Below, piece after piece: positions 26,706-36,045 of a DNA stretch of 64,000 bases. A program made the position numbers and the translations under genes. The DNA is taken from positions 62,001 to 126,000 of the forward strand of contig NZ_JHWH01000014.1 of the NCBI RefSeq assembly GCF_000622145.1. The letters are read 5' to 3'. Source of the stretch: Paracoccus yeei ATCC BAA-599. GTDB lineage: Bacteria > Pseudomonadota > Alphaproteobacteria > Rhodobacterales > Rhodobacteraceae. The notes beneath the pieces were generated by a model. It did not search any database, had not been told where the DNA came from, and was given only the letters and a program-made list of their open reading frames with translations. How positions within the stretch are numbered: the first letter of the stretch is position 1; each line of letters starts with the position of its first letter.

Positions 26706-29700
26706 TGGCACATCCGTCCCGCAAGACCCGTTTCGCCGCCGCGCTCTGGATTGCCCTGGTCGGCCTGTGGCTGCCGCTGGCGCTTCAGGGGCAGACGCCC
26801 GCCCAGGCCCAGGACAGCGCCGCCGAGATTTCCCAGGAGGTCGAGGACGACAAGGGCTTCATCACCCGCTTCCTTCAGGAAAAGCTGTCCGGCGCCGGCC
26901 GGCAGGTGAACATCGAGGGGTTCCAGGGCGCGCTCTCCTCGCGCGCGACCTTCACCCGCATGACCATCGCCGACGACCAGGGCGTCTGGATCACGCTGGA
27001 AAACGGCGCCCTCAGCTGGAGCCGCTCGGCGCTGCTGTCGCGCCGCATCCAGATCAACGAACTGTCGGCCGAACGCATCATCCTGCCGCGCCTGCCGGGC
27101 GCCGGCGCGACCGACCGCAGCGCCCCCCAGCCCGAGGCGCGCGAATTTTCGCTGCCGCAGCTGCCGGTCTCGGTCAACATCGACCGCATCGCCGTGGGGC
27201 GCGTCGAGCTTGGCCAGGCGGTGATGGGCCAGCAGGCGGTGCTGGCCATCGACGGCTCGATGAACCTCGCCAATGGCGAAGGCGGCACCAAGCTGGCGAT
27301 CGACCGGGTGGACGGGCCACGCGGCGAATTCGCGCTGGTCGCGGGCTTTTCCAACGAAACCCGGGTGCTGGCGCTGGACCTCAAGCTGGACGAGGATCGC
27401 AACGGGCTGTTTTCCAACGCCGTGCGCATGAACGGCCGCCCCGCCGTCCGGGCCGAGATCGCGGGCAACGGCCCGCTGTCGGACTTCACCGCCGGCATCA
27501 AGCTGGAAACCGACGGCCAGCCCCGCGTGACGGGCACCGTCCAGATCAAGGCCGAGGAGCGCGAGGGCGCCCCCGGCACCGCCTTCCACGCCCGGCTGGA
27601 CGGCGACATCGCCAGCCTTACCGCGCCCGGCAACCAGCAGTTCTTTGCCGGCACCTCGCAGGTCCGGGCGGACGGCTGGCGCGGCCAGGACGGCCGGCTG
27701 CTGATCCCGGAACTGAAGATCACCACCGGCGCGCTGGACCTTGCGGGATCGGTCGCGACGACGGCGCAGGGCGCGCCGGAAAGCGCGCATCTGACGCTGC
27801 TTCTTGGCCGCGACGCGGGGGCGACCCAGCTGCCCGTGGCGCTGCCCTTCGGCGACCAGCCGATGACGGTCAATTCGGGCAACCTGCGGCTGGACTATGA
27901 CGCGGCCCAGGGCTCGGGCTGGGTGCTGACCGGCAAGGTGGGCGACATCACCCGCCCCGACATCAGCCTGTCCGAACTGCGCCTGGACGGCCGCGGCCGG
28001 GTCGTTCTGACCGAGCAGCAGGCCCTGTCCGAGATCCGGGGCTGGCTCGCCTTCGGCATGGACGACCTGGCGCCGACCGACCCCGGGCTGGCCGATGCGC
28101 TGGGCCGCACGCTGAACGGCGGCCTGAACCTGGCGTTCACGCCCGGCAACGCGCTGCGGCTGTGGGGGATGAACGTCAACTCCGACGCCTTCGGCTTCAC
28201 GGGCGACATGCAGGCCTCGGGCCTGAAAAGCGGCATCGTGCTGTCCGGGAACGTCACCGCCCGGCACAGCGACCTCTCGCGCCTGTCGCGCCTGGCGGGG
28301 CGCGACCTGGGCGGGCAGGCCGATGCCGCCGTCAAGGGCTTCTACCGGGTGCTGGGCGGCGCCTTCGACGTCGATACCCAGATCGAGGGCCGCGACATCC
28401 GCATCGGCCAGGACCAGGCCGACCGGATGCTGGCCGGCGCCTCGCGCATCGACCTGGCCATGCGGCGCGACACCGACGGCATCCGCCTGCGCCGGCTGAC
28501 CGTGAACGCGCAGAACCTGACCGCGCAGGCCCAGGGCTATCTGAATTCGGGCGCCAGCGACGTGACGGCGACGATCTCCATGCCCGATCTGTCGGTGGCC
28601 GATCCCGCCTATGGCGGCGCGCTGGAGACGCAGGCCCGGCTGTCCGGCCCGCTGAACGCGCGCAAGCTGGACCTCGACGGCCACGCCCAGGACCTGGCGC
28701 TGGGCCGGCCCGAGATCGACGGCGCCTTCAAGGGCCGCACCGATCTGGTGGTGCAGCTGCAGGAACAGAACGGCAGCTACGAACTCCAGCAGTTCCGCCT
28801 GACGAACCCGCAGCTGCAGGCCGAGGGCGCGGGCCAGTTCGCGCCCGACGCGCTGGAAGGCAAGCTGTCGCTGACCATGCCCGACCTGGCCGTGCTGGGC
28901 CGCGGCTTTTCCGGCGGCATCACCTTGGACGGCACCGCCACGAAACAGGGCAACGCCCGCCGGATCGCGCTGACCGGGCGCGGCACCGACCTGCGCTTTG
29001 GCCAGTCGGACGTGGACGGGGCGCTGACCGGCGTGACCGACCTGCGGCTGCAGGCCAGCCAGGACGCGCAGGGCGATTTCACCATCCAGGCCTTCGAGCT
29101 GAAGAACCAGCAGATGCAAGCCACCGCCCAGGGCAGCATCGGCGAGACGACCGACATGACCGGGCAGCTGGACATCCGCTCGCTCGCCAGCTTCGGGCGC
29201 GGCTGGCGGGGCGCGCTGTCGGCGCGAGGCAGCTTCAAGGACGACGGCACCGGCGCGCGCAGGCTCGACGTGACCGGCACCGGGCGCGACCTCAGCTTCG
29301 GCCAGACCCAGGTCGACGGCGCCCTGACCGGAGAGACGCAGCTGGCGCTGCGCGGGACCGAACGCGACGGCGTGTTCACCATCGAAACGGCGCAGGTCCA
29401 GAACCCGCGCCTGAACGTCACGGCGCAGGGCAAGCTGGGCCAGGGCGCGACCGACCTGAACGCAGAACTGCGCGCCGACGACCTGCGCTTTCTGGGCCAG
29501 GGCTTTCGCGGCGCGCTTCAGGCCACGGCGCGGGTCGCCGACCGGCCGGACGGCGCCCGCGCGATCACCGCGCGCGGCACCGCGCGGGGCCTGGCGGTGG
29601 GCAACCCGCAGGCCGACGCGGTGCTGGCCGGCGAGACCACCTTCGAACTCGACGCCGCCCAGCAGGCGAACGGCGGGCTGACGGTCAGCCGGCTGCAGGC

Positions 29701-31249
29701 CGGCAACGGCCAGTTCCGCGTGACCGGCGACGGCAGCCCCGCCACCGGGCTGAACCTCGACGCGCGGCTCAACGACCTGGGCCTGCTGGTCCCGGGCTTT
29801 CCGGGACCGGCCGGGGTGCGGGGCCGCATCCAGAACACCGGCCCGGCCTATCAGGTGGACCTGACCGCGACCGCCCCCGGCGACACCGATGCCCGCATCA
29901 CCGGCACCGCCGCCGCCAACCTGCAAAGCATGGACATCCGCGTCCAGGGCACCAGCAACGCCGCCGCCGCCAACCCCTTCCTGCGCACCCGCTCGGTCGA
30001 AGGGCCGCTGTCCTTCGACCTGCGCCTGAACGGGCGGCCGTCGCTCCAGGCGCTGTCGGGCCGCGTCGCGCTGACCAACGGGCGCCTGGCCGAGCCGCGC
30101 TTCGGCCTGGCCGTGGGCTCGCTCAACGCGCGTGCGGACATCGCCGACGGGCGGCTGACGCTGGACATCCAGGGGGCGGTGGAAAACGGCGGGCGGATTT
30201 CCGTCACCGGGCCGATCACCCTGACCGGGCAGCGGCCCATGGACCTCAGCGTGCGGCTGGCCGATGTGGTCCTGCGCGACCCGAACCTTTACGAAACCCG
30301 CGTCAACGGCGCGATCTCGGTCTCGGGCTCGCAGGCCGGGGGGCCCCTGGTCTCGGGCCGCATCGACCTCGGCCGCACGGAAATCCGCATCCCCTCGGCC
30401 CTGGGCAGCGCCCGCGCGATTCCCGACATCCGGCACCTGTCCGAACGCCCGCCCCAGCGCCAGACCCGCGCCAAGGCGGGGCTGATCGAGTTTCCCAGCG
30501 ACGCCTCGCGCCAGGCCGGGATGACCGCGCCGCCGGCCACGCCCCCGGCCAATCCGGCGCGCTTCGACCTGGTGATCGCGGCGCCCGACCAAGTGTTCGT
30601 CCGGGGCCGCGGCGTCGATGCGGAACTCGGCGGCGAAATCCGCCTGACCGGCAACGCCCGCCAGCCCATCCCCGTCGGCCAGTTCGAACTGATCCGGGGC
30701 CGGGTGGACCTGCTGGGCAAGCGCTTCGACCTGACCGAGGGGCTGATCGAACTGCAGGGCAGCATGGTCCCGGTGCTGCGCCTGGTCGCCCAGACCGAAC
30801 AGGACGGCATCACCACCAGCATCATCATCGACGGCGACGCCCGCGACCCGGAAATCACCTTCGAATCCTCGCCCGAGATGCCCGAGGAGGAGGTGCTGTC
30901 CCAGCTGCTGTTCGGGCGCGGCATCGACAACATCAGCGCGCTTCAGGCCGCCCAGCTGGCCAGCGCCATCGCCACCCTGGCGGGCCGGGGCGGCGAGGGC
31001 ATCATCGGCCGGCTGCGCGCCTCGACCGGCCTCGACGATCTGGACCTGACCACGGACGACCGCGGCAATGTCTCGGTCCGGGCCGGCAAATACCTGTCCG
31101 AGAACCTGTACACCGACGTGCAGGTGGGCGGAGACGGCAAGACGCGGCTGAACCTGAACCTCGACGTCTCGAAAAGCCTGACCGCCCGCGGCTCGGTCGA
31201 CAGCGAAGGCGACAGCGGCATCGGCCTGTTCTACGAACGCGACTACTGA
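26705..31249 (+). CDS. tamB: Translocation/assembly module protein TamB (AsmA-like, DUF490)
   Basis: 1514 residues. An N-terminal signal-anchor (AALWIALVGLWLPLALQG) is followed by a very long beta-rich groove of repeating segments and the DUF490 C-terminal region with FELIRGRVDLLGKRFDLTEG and ending SGIGLFYERDY. TamB spans the periplasm and is thought to move lipids and help TamA. About five ~98-101-residue internal repeats lie at 28.37-29.65 kb, sharing a GxxxxLxxGxxxxDxxLxG pattern. It starts on the last base of the tamA stop. A hairpin follows 18 bp downstream. Confidence 0.95.
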   Translation: MAHPSRKTRFAAALWIALVGLWLPLALQGQTPAQAQDSAAEISQEVEDDKGFITRFLQEKLSGAGRQVNIEGFQGALSSRATFTRMTIADDQGVWITLENGALSWSRSALLSRRIQINELSAERIILPRLPGAGATDRSAPQPEAREFSLPQLPVSVNIDRIAVGRVELGQAVMGQQAVLAIDGSMNLANGEGGTKLAIDRVDGPRGEFALVAGFSNETRVLALDLKLDEDRNGLFSNAVRMNGRPAVRAEIAGNGPLSDFTAGIKLETDGQPRVTGTVQIKAEEREGAPGTAFHARLDGDIASLTAPGNQQFFAGTSQVRADGWRGQDGRLLIPELKITTGALDLAGSVATTAQGAPESAHLTLLLGRDAGATQLPVALPFGDQPMTVNSGNLRLDYDAAQGSGWVLTGKVGDITRPDISLSELRLDGRGRVVLTEQQALSEIRGWLAFGMDDLAPTDPGLADALGRTLNGGLNLAFTPGNALRLWGMNVNSDAFGFTGDMQASGLKSGIVLSGNVTARHSDLSRLSRLAGRDLGGQADAAVKGFYRVLGGAFDVDTQIEGRDIRIGQDQADRMLAGASRIDLAMRRDTDGIRLRRLTVNAQNLTAQAQGYLNSGASDVTATISMPDLSVADPAYGGALETQARLSGPLNARKLDLDGHAQDLALGRPEIDGAFKGRTDLVVQLQEQNGSYELQQFRLTNPQLQAEGAGQFAPDALEGKLSLTMPDLAVLGRGFSGGITLDGTATKQGNARRIALTGRGTDLRFGQSDVDGALTGVTDLRLQASQDAQGDFTIQAFELKNQQMQATAQGSIGETTDMTGQLDIRSLASFGRGWRGALSARGSFKDDGTGARRLDVTGTGRDLSFGQTQVDGALTGETQLALRGTERDGVFTIETAQVQNPRLNVTAQGKLGQGATDLNAELRADDLRFLGQGFRGALQATARVADRPDGARAITARGTARGLAVGNPQADAVLAGETTFELDAAQQANGGLTVSRLQAGNGQFRVTGDGSPATGLNLDARLNDLGLLVPGFPGPAGVRGRIQNTGPAYQVDLTATAPGDTDARITGTAAANLQSMDIRVQGTSNAAAANPFLRTRSVEGPLSFDLRLNGRPSLQALSGRVALTNGRLAEPRFGLAVGSLNARADIADGRLTLDIQGAVENGGRISVTGPITLTGQRPMDLSVRLADVVLRDPNLYETRVNGAISVSGSQAGGPLVSGRIDLGRTEIRIPSALGSARAIPDIRHLSERPPQRQTRAKAGLIEFPSDASRQAGMTAPPATPPANPARFDLVIAAPDQVFVRGRGVDAELGGEIRLTGNARQPIPVGQFELIRGRVDLLGKRFDLTEGLIELQGSMVPVLRLVAQTEQDGITTSIIIDGDARDPEITFESSPEMPEEEVLSQLLFGRGIDNISALQAAQLASAIATLAGRGGEGIIGRLRASTGLDDLDLTTDDRGNVSVRAGKYLSENLYTDVQVGGDGKTRLNLNLDVSKSLTARGSVDSEGDSGIGLFYERDY

Positions 31250-31267
31250 CCGGGCGGGCGGCGGGCC

Positions 31268-31288
31268 CATCGGGGCCGCGCCCCGATG
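31268..31288. terminator. Hairpin after tamB
   Basis: CATCGGGGC, 3-nt loop, GCCCCGATG: a perfect 9-bp stem 19 bp after the tamB stop. There is no T run, so it may be a 3' mRNA-stabilising hairpin or work with Rho rather than act as an intrinsic terminator. Confidence 0.5.
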
Positions 31289-31363
31289 CCTGCCCGGCCG
31301 CCCGGGACAGAAAACGGCCTTCGACGCAACCGAATGCACCCTTCGCCGTTTCGGCGGAGGGAC

Positions 31364-31418
31364 TTGAAACCGGCGGGCACGATCGTTAGCTCGCTAACAA
31401 GACCATTAGCGCGCTAAC
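31364..31418 (+). promoter_or_regulatory. Promoter with two MarR-type operator palindromes
   Basis: TTGAAA at 31364-31369 is followed after 17 nt by TAGCTC (31387-31392), a plausible sigma-70 promoter. Two dyads overlap it: GTTAGCTCGCTAAC (31385-31398) and ATTAGCGCGCTAAC (31405-31418). Both have the form TTAGC-N2-GCTAA and start exactly 20 bp apart, about two helical turns, so two dimers could bind the same face. They lie immediately before marR, implying autorepression of the marR-emrB-emrA-like operon. Confidence 0.75.
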
Positions 31419-31425
31419 GTATTCC

Positions 31426-31857
31426 ATGACCCACCGTCCGATGACCCTGTTCGAAGAAATCATCAGCCTGACCCGCTCGATCCGCGCCGCCTTCGAGACG
31501 CGGGTCCGTCGCCTGGACCTGACCTATGCCCGCGCCCGGCTGCTGACCGCCATCGGCCGCAGCCCCGGCGCCAGCCAGGCCGAACTGGCCGCCGAGATGG
31601 GAATCGAGACCCCGACCCTCAAGCGGCTGCTCGACGCGCTCGAGGCGCAGGGCCTGGCCGAGCGCCGCCCCCTGGAGGGCGACGCGCGCAAGCATGCGGT
31701 GTTTCTGACCGACACCAGCCGGATCGAGCCCCTGCTGCGCTTTCGCGCCGAGGCCGAGGCCAGCCTGATCGAAGGCGTGGACCCCGAGGACCTGGCCGCC
31801 ACCCGCCGCGTGCTGGCCACCATGACCCGCAACGCCGACCGCCTGCGCCAGCCATGA
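31426..31857 (+). CDS. MarR family transcriptional regulator
   Basis: 143 residues with the winged-helix core: ARLLTAIGRSPGASQAELAA, then IETPTLKRLLDALEAQGLAE and the wing RRPLEGDARKHAVFLT. MarR dimers bind palindromes and release them on binding small phenolic or lipophilic ligands. Two operator palindromes directly upstream argue for autoregulation. No good SD precedes ATG 31426; an in-frame ATG at 31441 (MTLFEEIISL) is an alternative start. It overlaps the MFS exporter gene by 4 bp, so it probably controls that pump. Confidence 0.92.
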   Translation: MTHRPMTLFEEIISLTRSIRAAFETRVRRLDLTYARARLLTAIGRSPGASQAELAAEMGIETPTLKRLLDALEAQGLAERRPLEGDARKHAVFLTDTSRIEPLLRFRAEAEASLIEGVDPEDLAATRRVLATMTRNADRLRQP

Positions 31858-33572
31858 CCGCCGCCGACGCAGCCGCGCCCGGGGCCTCCCCCCAGACCGC
31901 TCGCGGACCGGGGGCGGCGCCACCCGCGCCCGCCTCCGCGCCCACCGCCGCCTCTGCCTCCGTGCCGGCGCCGCCGCCGCACCAGCCGATGCCGCTGCCG
32001 CGCGCGCTGGCCTATGTCGCGGCCTCGATCATGATCTCGCTGACCCAGGGGCTGGCGCAGGGGTTCGTCTCGACCAACATCCCCCAGATCGCGGGCGACC
32101 TGGGCGCAACCCAGACGCAGGCCAGCTGGCTGATGGCGGCCTTTCTGGCGCCGCGCGCCTCGATGCCGCTGCTGCTCATCAAGATCCGCGCCCAATACGG
32201 CCTGCGCCGCTTCGCCGAGGTGGCGGTCGTGGTCTATCTGGCCGTGGCGGTGCTGTCCTTCGCCATCCTCGACCTGCGCTCGGCGATCATGGTGCAGTTC
32301 TGCGCGGGCGTCGCCTCGGCGCCGCTGTCGACGCTGGCCTTCCTTTACATGCTCGAACCGCTGCCGCCGGCGTGGAAGATGCGGATGGGCCTGCCGATCG
32401 TCCTGGCGATGACGGGGGTGGGGCCGCATCTGGCGCGGGTGATCTCGCCTTCGCTGATGGGCGACCAGGGCTGGCAGGGGCTGCATGTGATGACGCTGGG
32501 AATGGCCGCAGTGTCCTTGGGGCTGGTCTATTGCCTGCCGCTGAAATCGCCGCCCCGCGTCAAGTCCATCGCGCCCCTCGACCTGGTCAGCTGGCTGCTG
32601 ATCGCGCTGGGCTTTGCCGGCATGACGGTGGGCTTCGTCATGGGCCCGATCCGCTGGTGGACCGACGCGCCCTGGCTGGGCTGGGTGCTGGCGCTGTCCG
32701 TGGTGGCGCTGACGCTCGCCGTGGTGATCGAGCTGCACCGCAAGGCGCCGCTTCTGGACATCCGCTGGCTCGCCAGCCCCGCCATGCTGCACCTGACGGT
32801 GACGCTGCTGCTGTTCCGGCTGGTGCTGTCGGAACAGGGCGCCGGCGCGCCGCGCATGTTCCAGGTGCTGGGCATCACCCAGGGCCAGCTGGTGCCGCTG
32901 TTCGCGGTGATCTCGGCGGCGACGATCCTGGGCGGGCTCGCCCTCATCCCCTTCATGAAGCCCGAGCGCGTGCCCCTGTTCCACCTGATCGCGCTGGCGC
33001 TGATCGCCGCCGGCGCCTTCATGGACAGCCACGCCACCATCGACACCCGGCCCGCGCAGATGATGCTCAGCCAGGCGCTGATCGGCTTTGCCGGGTCCTT
33101 CTTCATGGCGCCGGCGATGATGCGCGGCCTGCTCTCGGCGCTGGCGCGCGGCCCGACCTATCTGCTCAGCTTCATCATCGTGTTCCTGTCGACGCAAAGC
33201 CTGGGCGGCGCGGCGGGGTCGGGGCTGTTCTCGACCTTCATCAACCACCGCCAGGCCCTGCACCTGCAGACCCTGCGCGAAACCATGACCACCGCCGACC
33301 CGCTGGTGACGCAGGCCGTCGCCGCGCGCGCCGCCGCGCTGGCCGCGCAGATCGCCGACCCGGCGCTGCGCAAGGCCCAAGGCGTCGCGGCCTTGGCGCA
33401 AGAGGCCGCGAACCAGGCCTATGTCATGGCCTATAACGACGCCTATCGCCTGACCGCCGCCGTCGCGCTGGCGGCGCTGGTGGCGCTGACCCTGCACATC
33501 TGGCGCGACGCGATGGTGGCCCGCCGCCTGCGCCGCGCCCCAAAAGCCCCCATACCCGAGTCCCAAGCATGA
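31854..33572 (+). CDS. MFS multidrug exporter, DHA2/EmrB type
   Basis: 572 residues. A 45-residue Ala/Pro-rich cytoplasmic lead is followed by about 14 membrane helices, the DHA2 number. MARs in the family couple proton influx to drug export through a periplasmic adaptor. Segments such as GFVSTNIPQIAGDLGATQTQ in the first helix-loop and the large C-terminal helical loop before the last helix are typical of EmrB relatives. It overlaps marR upstream and the HlyD gene downstream by 4 bp each, which fixes the operon and its likely tripartite pump. Confidence 0.9.
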   Translation: MTAADAAAPGASPQTARGPGAAPPAPASAPTAASASVPAPPPHQPMPLPRALAYVAASIMISLTQGLAQGFVSTNIPQIAGDLGATQTQASWLMAAFLAPRASMPLLLIKIRAQYGLRRFAEVAVVVYLAVAVLSFAILDLRSAIMVQFCAGVASAPLSTLAFLYMLEPLPPAWKMRMGLPIVLAMTGVGPHLARVISPSLMGDQGWQGLHVMTLGMAAVSLGLVYCLPLKSPPRVKSIAPLDLVSWLLIALGFAGMTVGFVMGPIRWWTDAPWLGWVLALSVVALTLAVVIELHRKAPLLDIRWLASPAMLHLTVTLLLFRLVLSEQGAGAPRMFQVLGITQGQLVPLFAVISAATILGGLALIPFMKPERVPLFHLIALALIAAGAFMDSHATIDTRPAQMMLSQALIGFAGSFFMAPAMMRGLLSALARGPTYLLSFIIVFLSTQSLGGAAGSGLFSTFINHRQALHLQTLRETMTTADPLVTQAVAARAAALAAQIADPALRKAQGVAALAQEAANQAYVMAYNDAYRLTAAVALAALVALTLHIWRDAMVARRLRRAPKAPIPESQA

Positions 33573-34654
33573 CCAAGACCCATATCCTTCCCACCCTGAT
33601 CGCCGTCGCCGCGGGCCTCGCGGGGCTGCTGGCGGTGCTTTACGCCTGGCACCTGCCGCCCTTCGGCACACCCCATCCGCAGACCGAGAACGCCTATGTC
33701 CGCGGCCAGGTCACGACGCTGGCGCCGCAGTTGTCGGGCTATGTCTCGGCGGTCGAGGTGCAGGACTTCCAGGCCGTGACCCGGGGCCAGGTCATCGCCC
33801 GCATCGACGACCGCCAGTACCGCCAGAAGCTCGCGCAGGCCCAGGCCGCGCTGGAAGGCGCGCGCGCCGCGCTCAAGATCCAGGAACAGTCGGTCCATTC
33901 CGCCCAGGCAGGCGTGCAGTCGGCCGAGGCCGCGCTGCGCTCGGCCGAGGCCGCCCGCGACACCGCCCGCGCCAACTGGGACCGCGCCAGCGCCCTGCGC
34001 CAGCGCGGCGTGACGGCGCAAAGCACCACCGACGAAAGCGAACTGGCCCTGCGCCAGGCCGAGGCCGCCGTGACCCAGGCCGAAAGCGCCATCGCCGTCG
34101 CGCGCGAGGATGTCGCCGGCGCCCAGGTCGGCCTTGGCGCCCGCAAGGCCGAGATCGCCTCGGCCGAGGCCGCGGTGGAACTGGCGCAGATCGACCTGTC
34201 GAACACGGTGATCCGCGCCCCCGCCGCCGGCCGGCTGGGCCAGGTCGGCGTGCGGCTGGGCCAATACGTCACCGCCGGCACCGCGCTGGTCAGCCATGTC
34301 TCGCCCGAGGTCTGGGTGATCGCCAACTTCCGCGAAACGGAACTTCACGGCATCCGCGTCGGCGACCGCGCCACCTTCACCGTGGACGCGATGCAGCACC
34401 GCGCCTTCACCGGCCGGGTCGAGGCGTTCTCTCCGGCCACGGCGTCCGAATTCAGCATCCTGGCCTCGTCGAACACGACCGGGAACTTCACCAAGATCGC
34501 CCAGCGCCTGCCGCTGCGCATCAGCATAGACCCGGGGCAGGAGATGGCCGAATACCTGACCCCCGGCCTTTCGGTCGTGGTGACGGTGGACGAGGGCTCG
34601 GGCGCGCGCGAACGCTCGGCCGACGCGGGCCGCGCCGTGATGGGCGCGGTCTAG
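33569..34654 (+). CDS. HlyD/EmrA family periplasmic adaptor
   Basis: 361 residues. One N-terminal membrane anchor (LIAVAAGLAGLLAVLYAW) is followed by the lipoyl half-motif (NAYVRGQVTTLAPQLSGYVS), a long Ala/Glu/Gln-rich coiled-coil hairpin (about 85-205), the second lipoyl half (NTVIRAPAAGRLGQVGVRLG) and a beta-barrel. It would bridge the MFS exporter to an outer-membrane channel, which is not encoded here. Last gene of the marR-led operon. A 98-bp spacer precedes chrA. Confidence 0.9.
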   Translation: MTKTHILPTLIAVAAGLAGLLAVLYAWHLPPFGTPHPQTENAYVRGQVTTLAPQLSGYVSAVEVQDFQAVTRGQVIARIDDRQYRQKLAQAQAALEGARAALKIQEQSVHSAQAGVQSAEAALRSAEAARDTARANWDRASALRQRGVTAQSTTDESELALRQAEAAVTQAESAIAVAREDVAGAQVGLGARKAEIASAEAAVELAQIDLSNTVIRAPAAGRLGQVGVRLGQYVTAGTALVSHVSPEVWVIANFRETELHGIRVGDRATFTVDAMQHRAFTGRVEAFSPATASEFSILASSNTTGNFTKIAQRLPLRISIDPGQEMAEYLTPGLSVVVTVDEGSGARERSADAGRAVMGAV

Positions 34655-34752
34655 GGCCCCGCCCCATTCGCACAGCCGTCAAGATCCCCTAGTAAGGGAC
34701 GGGAACGCGGCCCTTGCGGGGGATCGCAGGGACAGGCACCAGGGGGGCAGGA

Positions 34753-35976
34753 ATGACGGATCTTCGGCAGGACGCCGCGGCGCGGCCCGCGCAGGGAACC
34801 CCGGCCGAGGTCCTTGCGGTCTTTCTCCGCCTGGGCCTGACCAGCTTCGGCGGCCCCATCGCGCATCTGGGCTATTTCCGGGACGAGCTGGTGACCCGCC
34901 GCCGCTGGCTTGACGACGCGGCCTATGCCGATCTGGTGGCGCTTTGCCAGTTCCTGCCCGGCCCCGCCTCCAGCCAGGTGGGCTTTGCCTTGGGCATGAT
35001 GCGGGCGGGCTGGCCGGGGGCGCTGGCGGCCTTTGCCGGCTTCACGCTGCCCTCGGCCGTGGCGCTGGTGGTCTTTGCCCTGACGGCGGCGCGGCTGAGC
35101 GGGCCGCTTGGCGACGGGGCGCTTCACGGGCTCAAGCTCGTGGCGGTGGCCATCGTCGCCCAGGCCGTCTGGGGCATGGCCCGGACGCTTTGCCCCGACC
35201 GGCAGCGCGCCGCGATCGCGGTGGCGGCCGTAGCGGTGCTGGCCTTCGTCCCCGGCGCCTTCGGCATGGTCGGGGCGATCCTGACGGGCGCGGCCCTGGG
35301 CCTGGCGCTGGGCCCGGCTGCGGTGCCGGGTCCGGGAACCGGCGCCGCGCTGGCCGTGCCGATCCCGCGCTGGGTCGCGCTGGGGGCGCTGGCCGCCTTC
35401 CTGGGACTTCTGGTCCTGCTGCCGCTGGCGGCGGGACTCGGCCAGGGCTGGGCGGTGGCGGACGGCCTTTACCGCGCCGGAGCGCTGGTCTTTGGCGGCG
35501 GCCATGTCGTCCTGCCGCTGCTGCAGGCGGCGACCGTGGCGCCGGGCTGGGTCGCGCCGGACGCCTTCCTGGCCGGCTACGGCGCGGCCCAGGCGGTGCC
35601 GGGGCCGCTTTTCACCTTTGCCGCCTATCTGGGCGCGGTGCTGGGCCCGGCGCCGAACGGCATCGCCGGCGCGGCCCTGGCGCTGGGCGCGATCTTCCTG
35701 CCGGGCTTCCTGATCCTGGTCGCGGCCCTGCCGTTCTGGGACCGCTTCCGCGGCATGGCCCGGGCGCAATCCGTGATGCAGGGGGCGAATGCCGCGGTGG
35801 TGGGCATCCTCGGGGCGGCGCTTTACACCCCGGTCCTGACCGGCGCGGTCGGGGACCTGCGCGACCTCGCGCTGGCGCTGGCCTGCTTCGTCCTCCTTAC
35901 CGCATGGAGAGCGCCGCCCTGGCTGGTGGTGATCCTGGCGGCGCTCGGCGGCGTGGGGCTGGCACTGGCCGGCTGA
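34753..35976 (+). CDS. chrA: ChrA family chromate efflux transporter
   Basis: 407 residues from ATG 34753, preceded by a G-rich GGGGGGCAGGA SD-like stretch. It is a two-domain (long-chain) CHR protein: the first half has TSFGGPIAHLGYFRDELVTR and CQFLPGPASSQVGFALG, the second GGGHVVLPLLQ and GYGAAQAVPGPLFTFAAYLG. ChrA proteins export chromate, driven by the membrane potential. No chrB regulator is adjacent, and expression control is not evident. Followed by a small, apparently frameshifted membrane gene. Confidence 0.92.
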   Translation: MTDLRQDAAARPAQGTPAEVLAVFLRLGLTSFGGPIAHLGYFRDELVTRRRWLDDAAYADLVALCQFLPGPASSQVGFALGMMRAGWPGALAAFAGFTLPSAVALVVFALTAARLSGPLGDGALHGLKLVAVAIVAQAVWGMARTLCPDRQRAAIAVAAVAVLAFVPGAFGMVGAILTGAALGLALGPAAVPGPGTGAALAVPIPRWVALGALAAFLGLLVLLPLAAGLGQGWAVADGLYRAGALVFGGGHVVLPLLQAATVAPGWVAPDAFLAGYGAAQAVPGPLFTFAAYLGAVLGPAPNGIAGAALALGAIFLPGFLILVAALPFWDRFRGMARAQSVMQGANAAVVGILGAALYTPVLTGAVGDLRDLALALACFVLLTAWRAPPWLVVILAALGGVGLALAG

Positions 35977-36045
35977 AGCCCGCCCCATTGTGCCGCATCC
36001 CCCGCGCGGCTCGGCGGGCCCCAAGGCACCCCGGACCAGACCTTC

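Noticed and set aside
26678-31339. 1553-codon open frame antisense to tamB
   Set aside because: Shadow frame produced by GC-rich codon bias; Arg/Gly/Ala/His-rich with no domain, while tamB itself is convincing.
34702-34725. GGAAC before chrA as another EcfG-type site
   Set aside because: At 16-17 nt downstream the sequence is ATCG/TCGC, with no GTT core.
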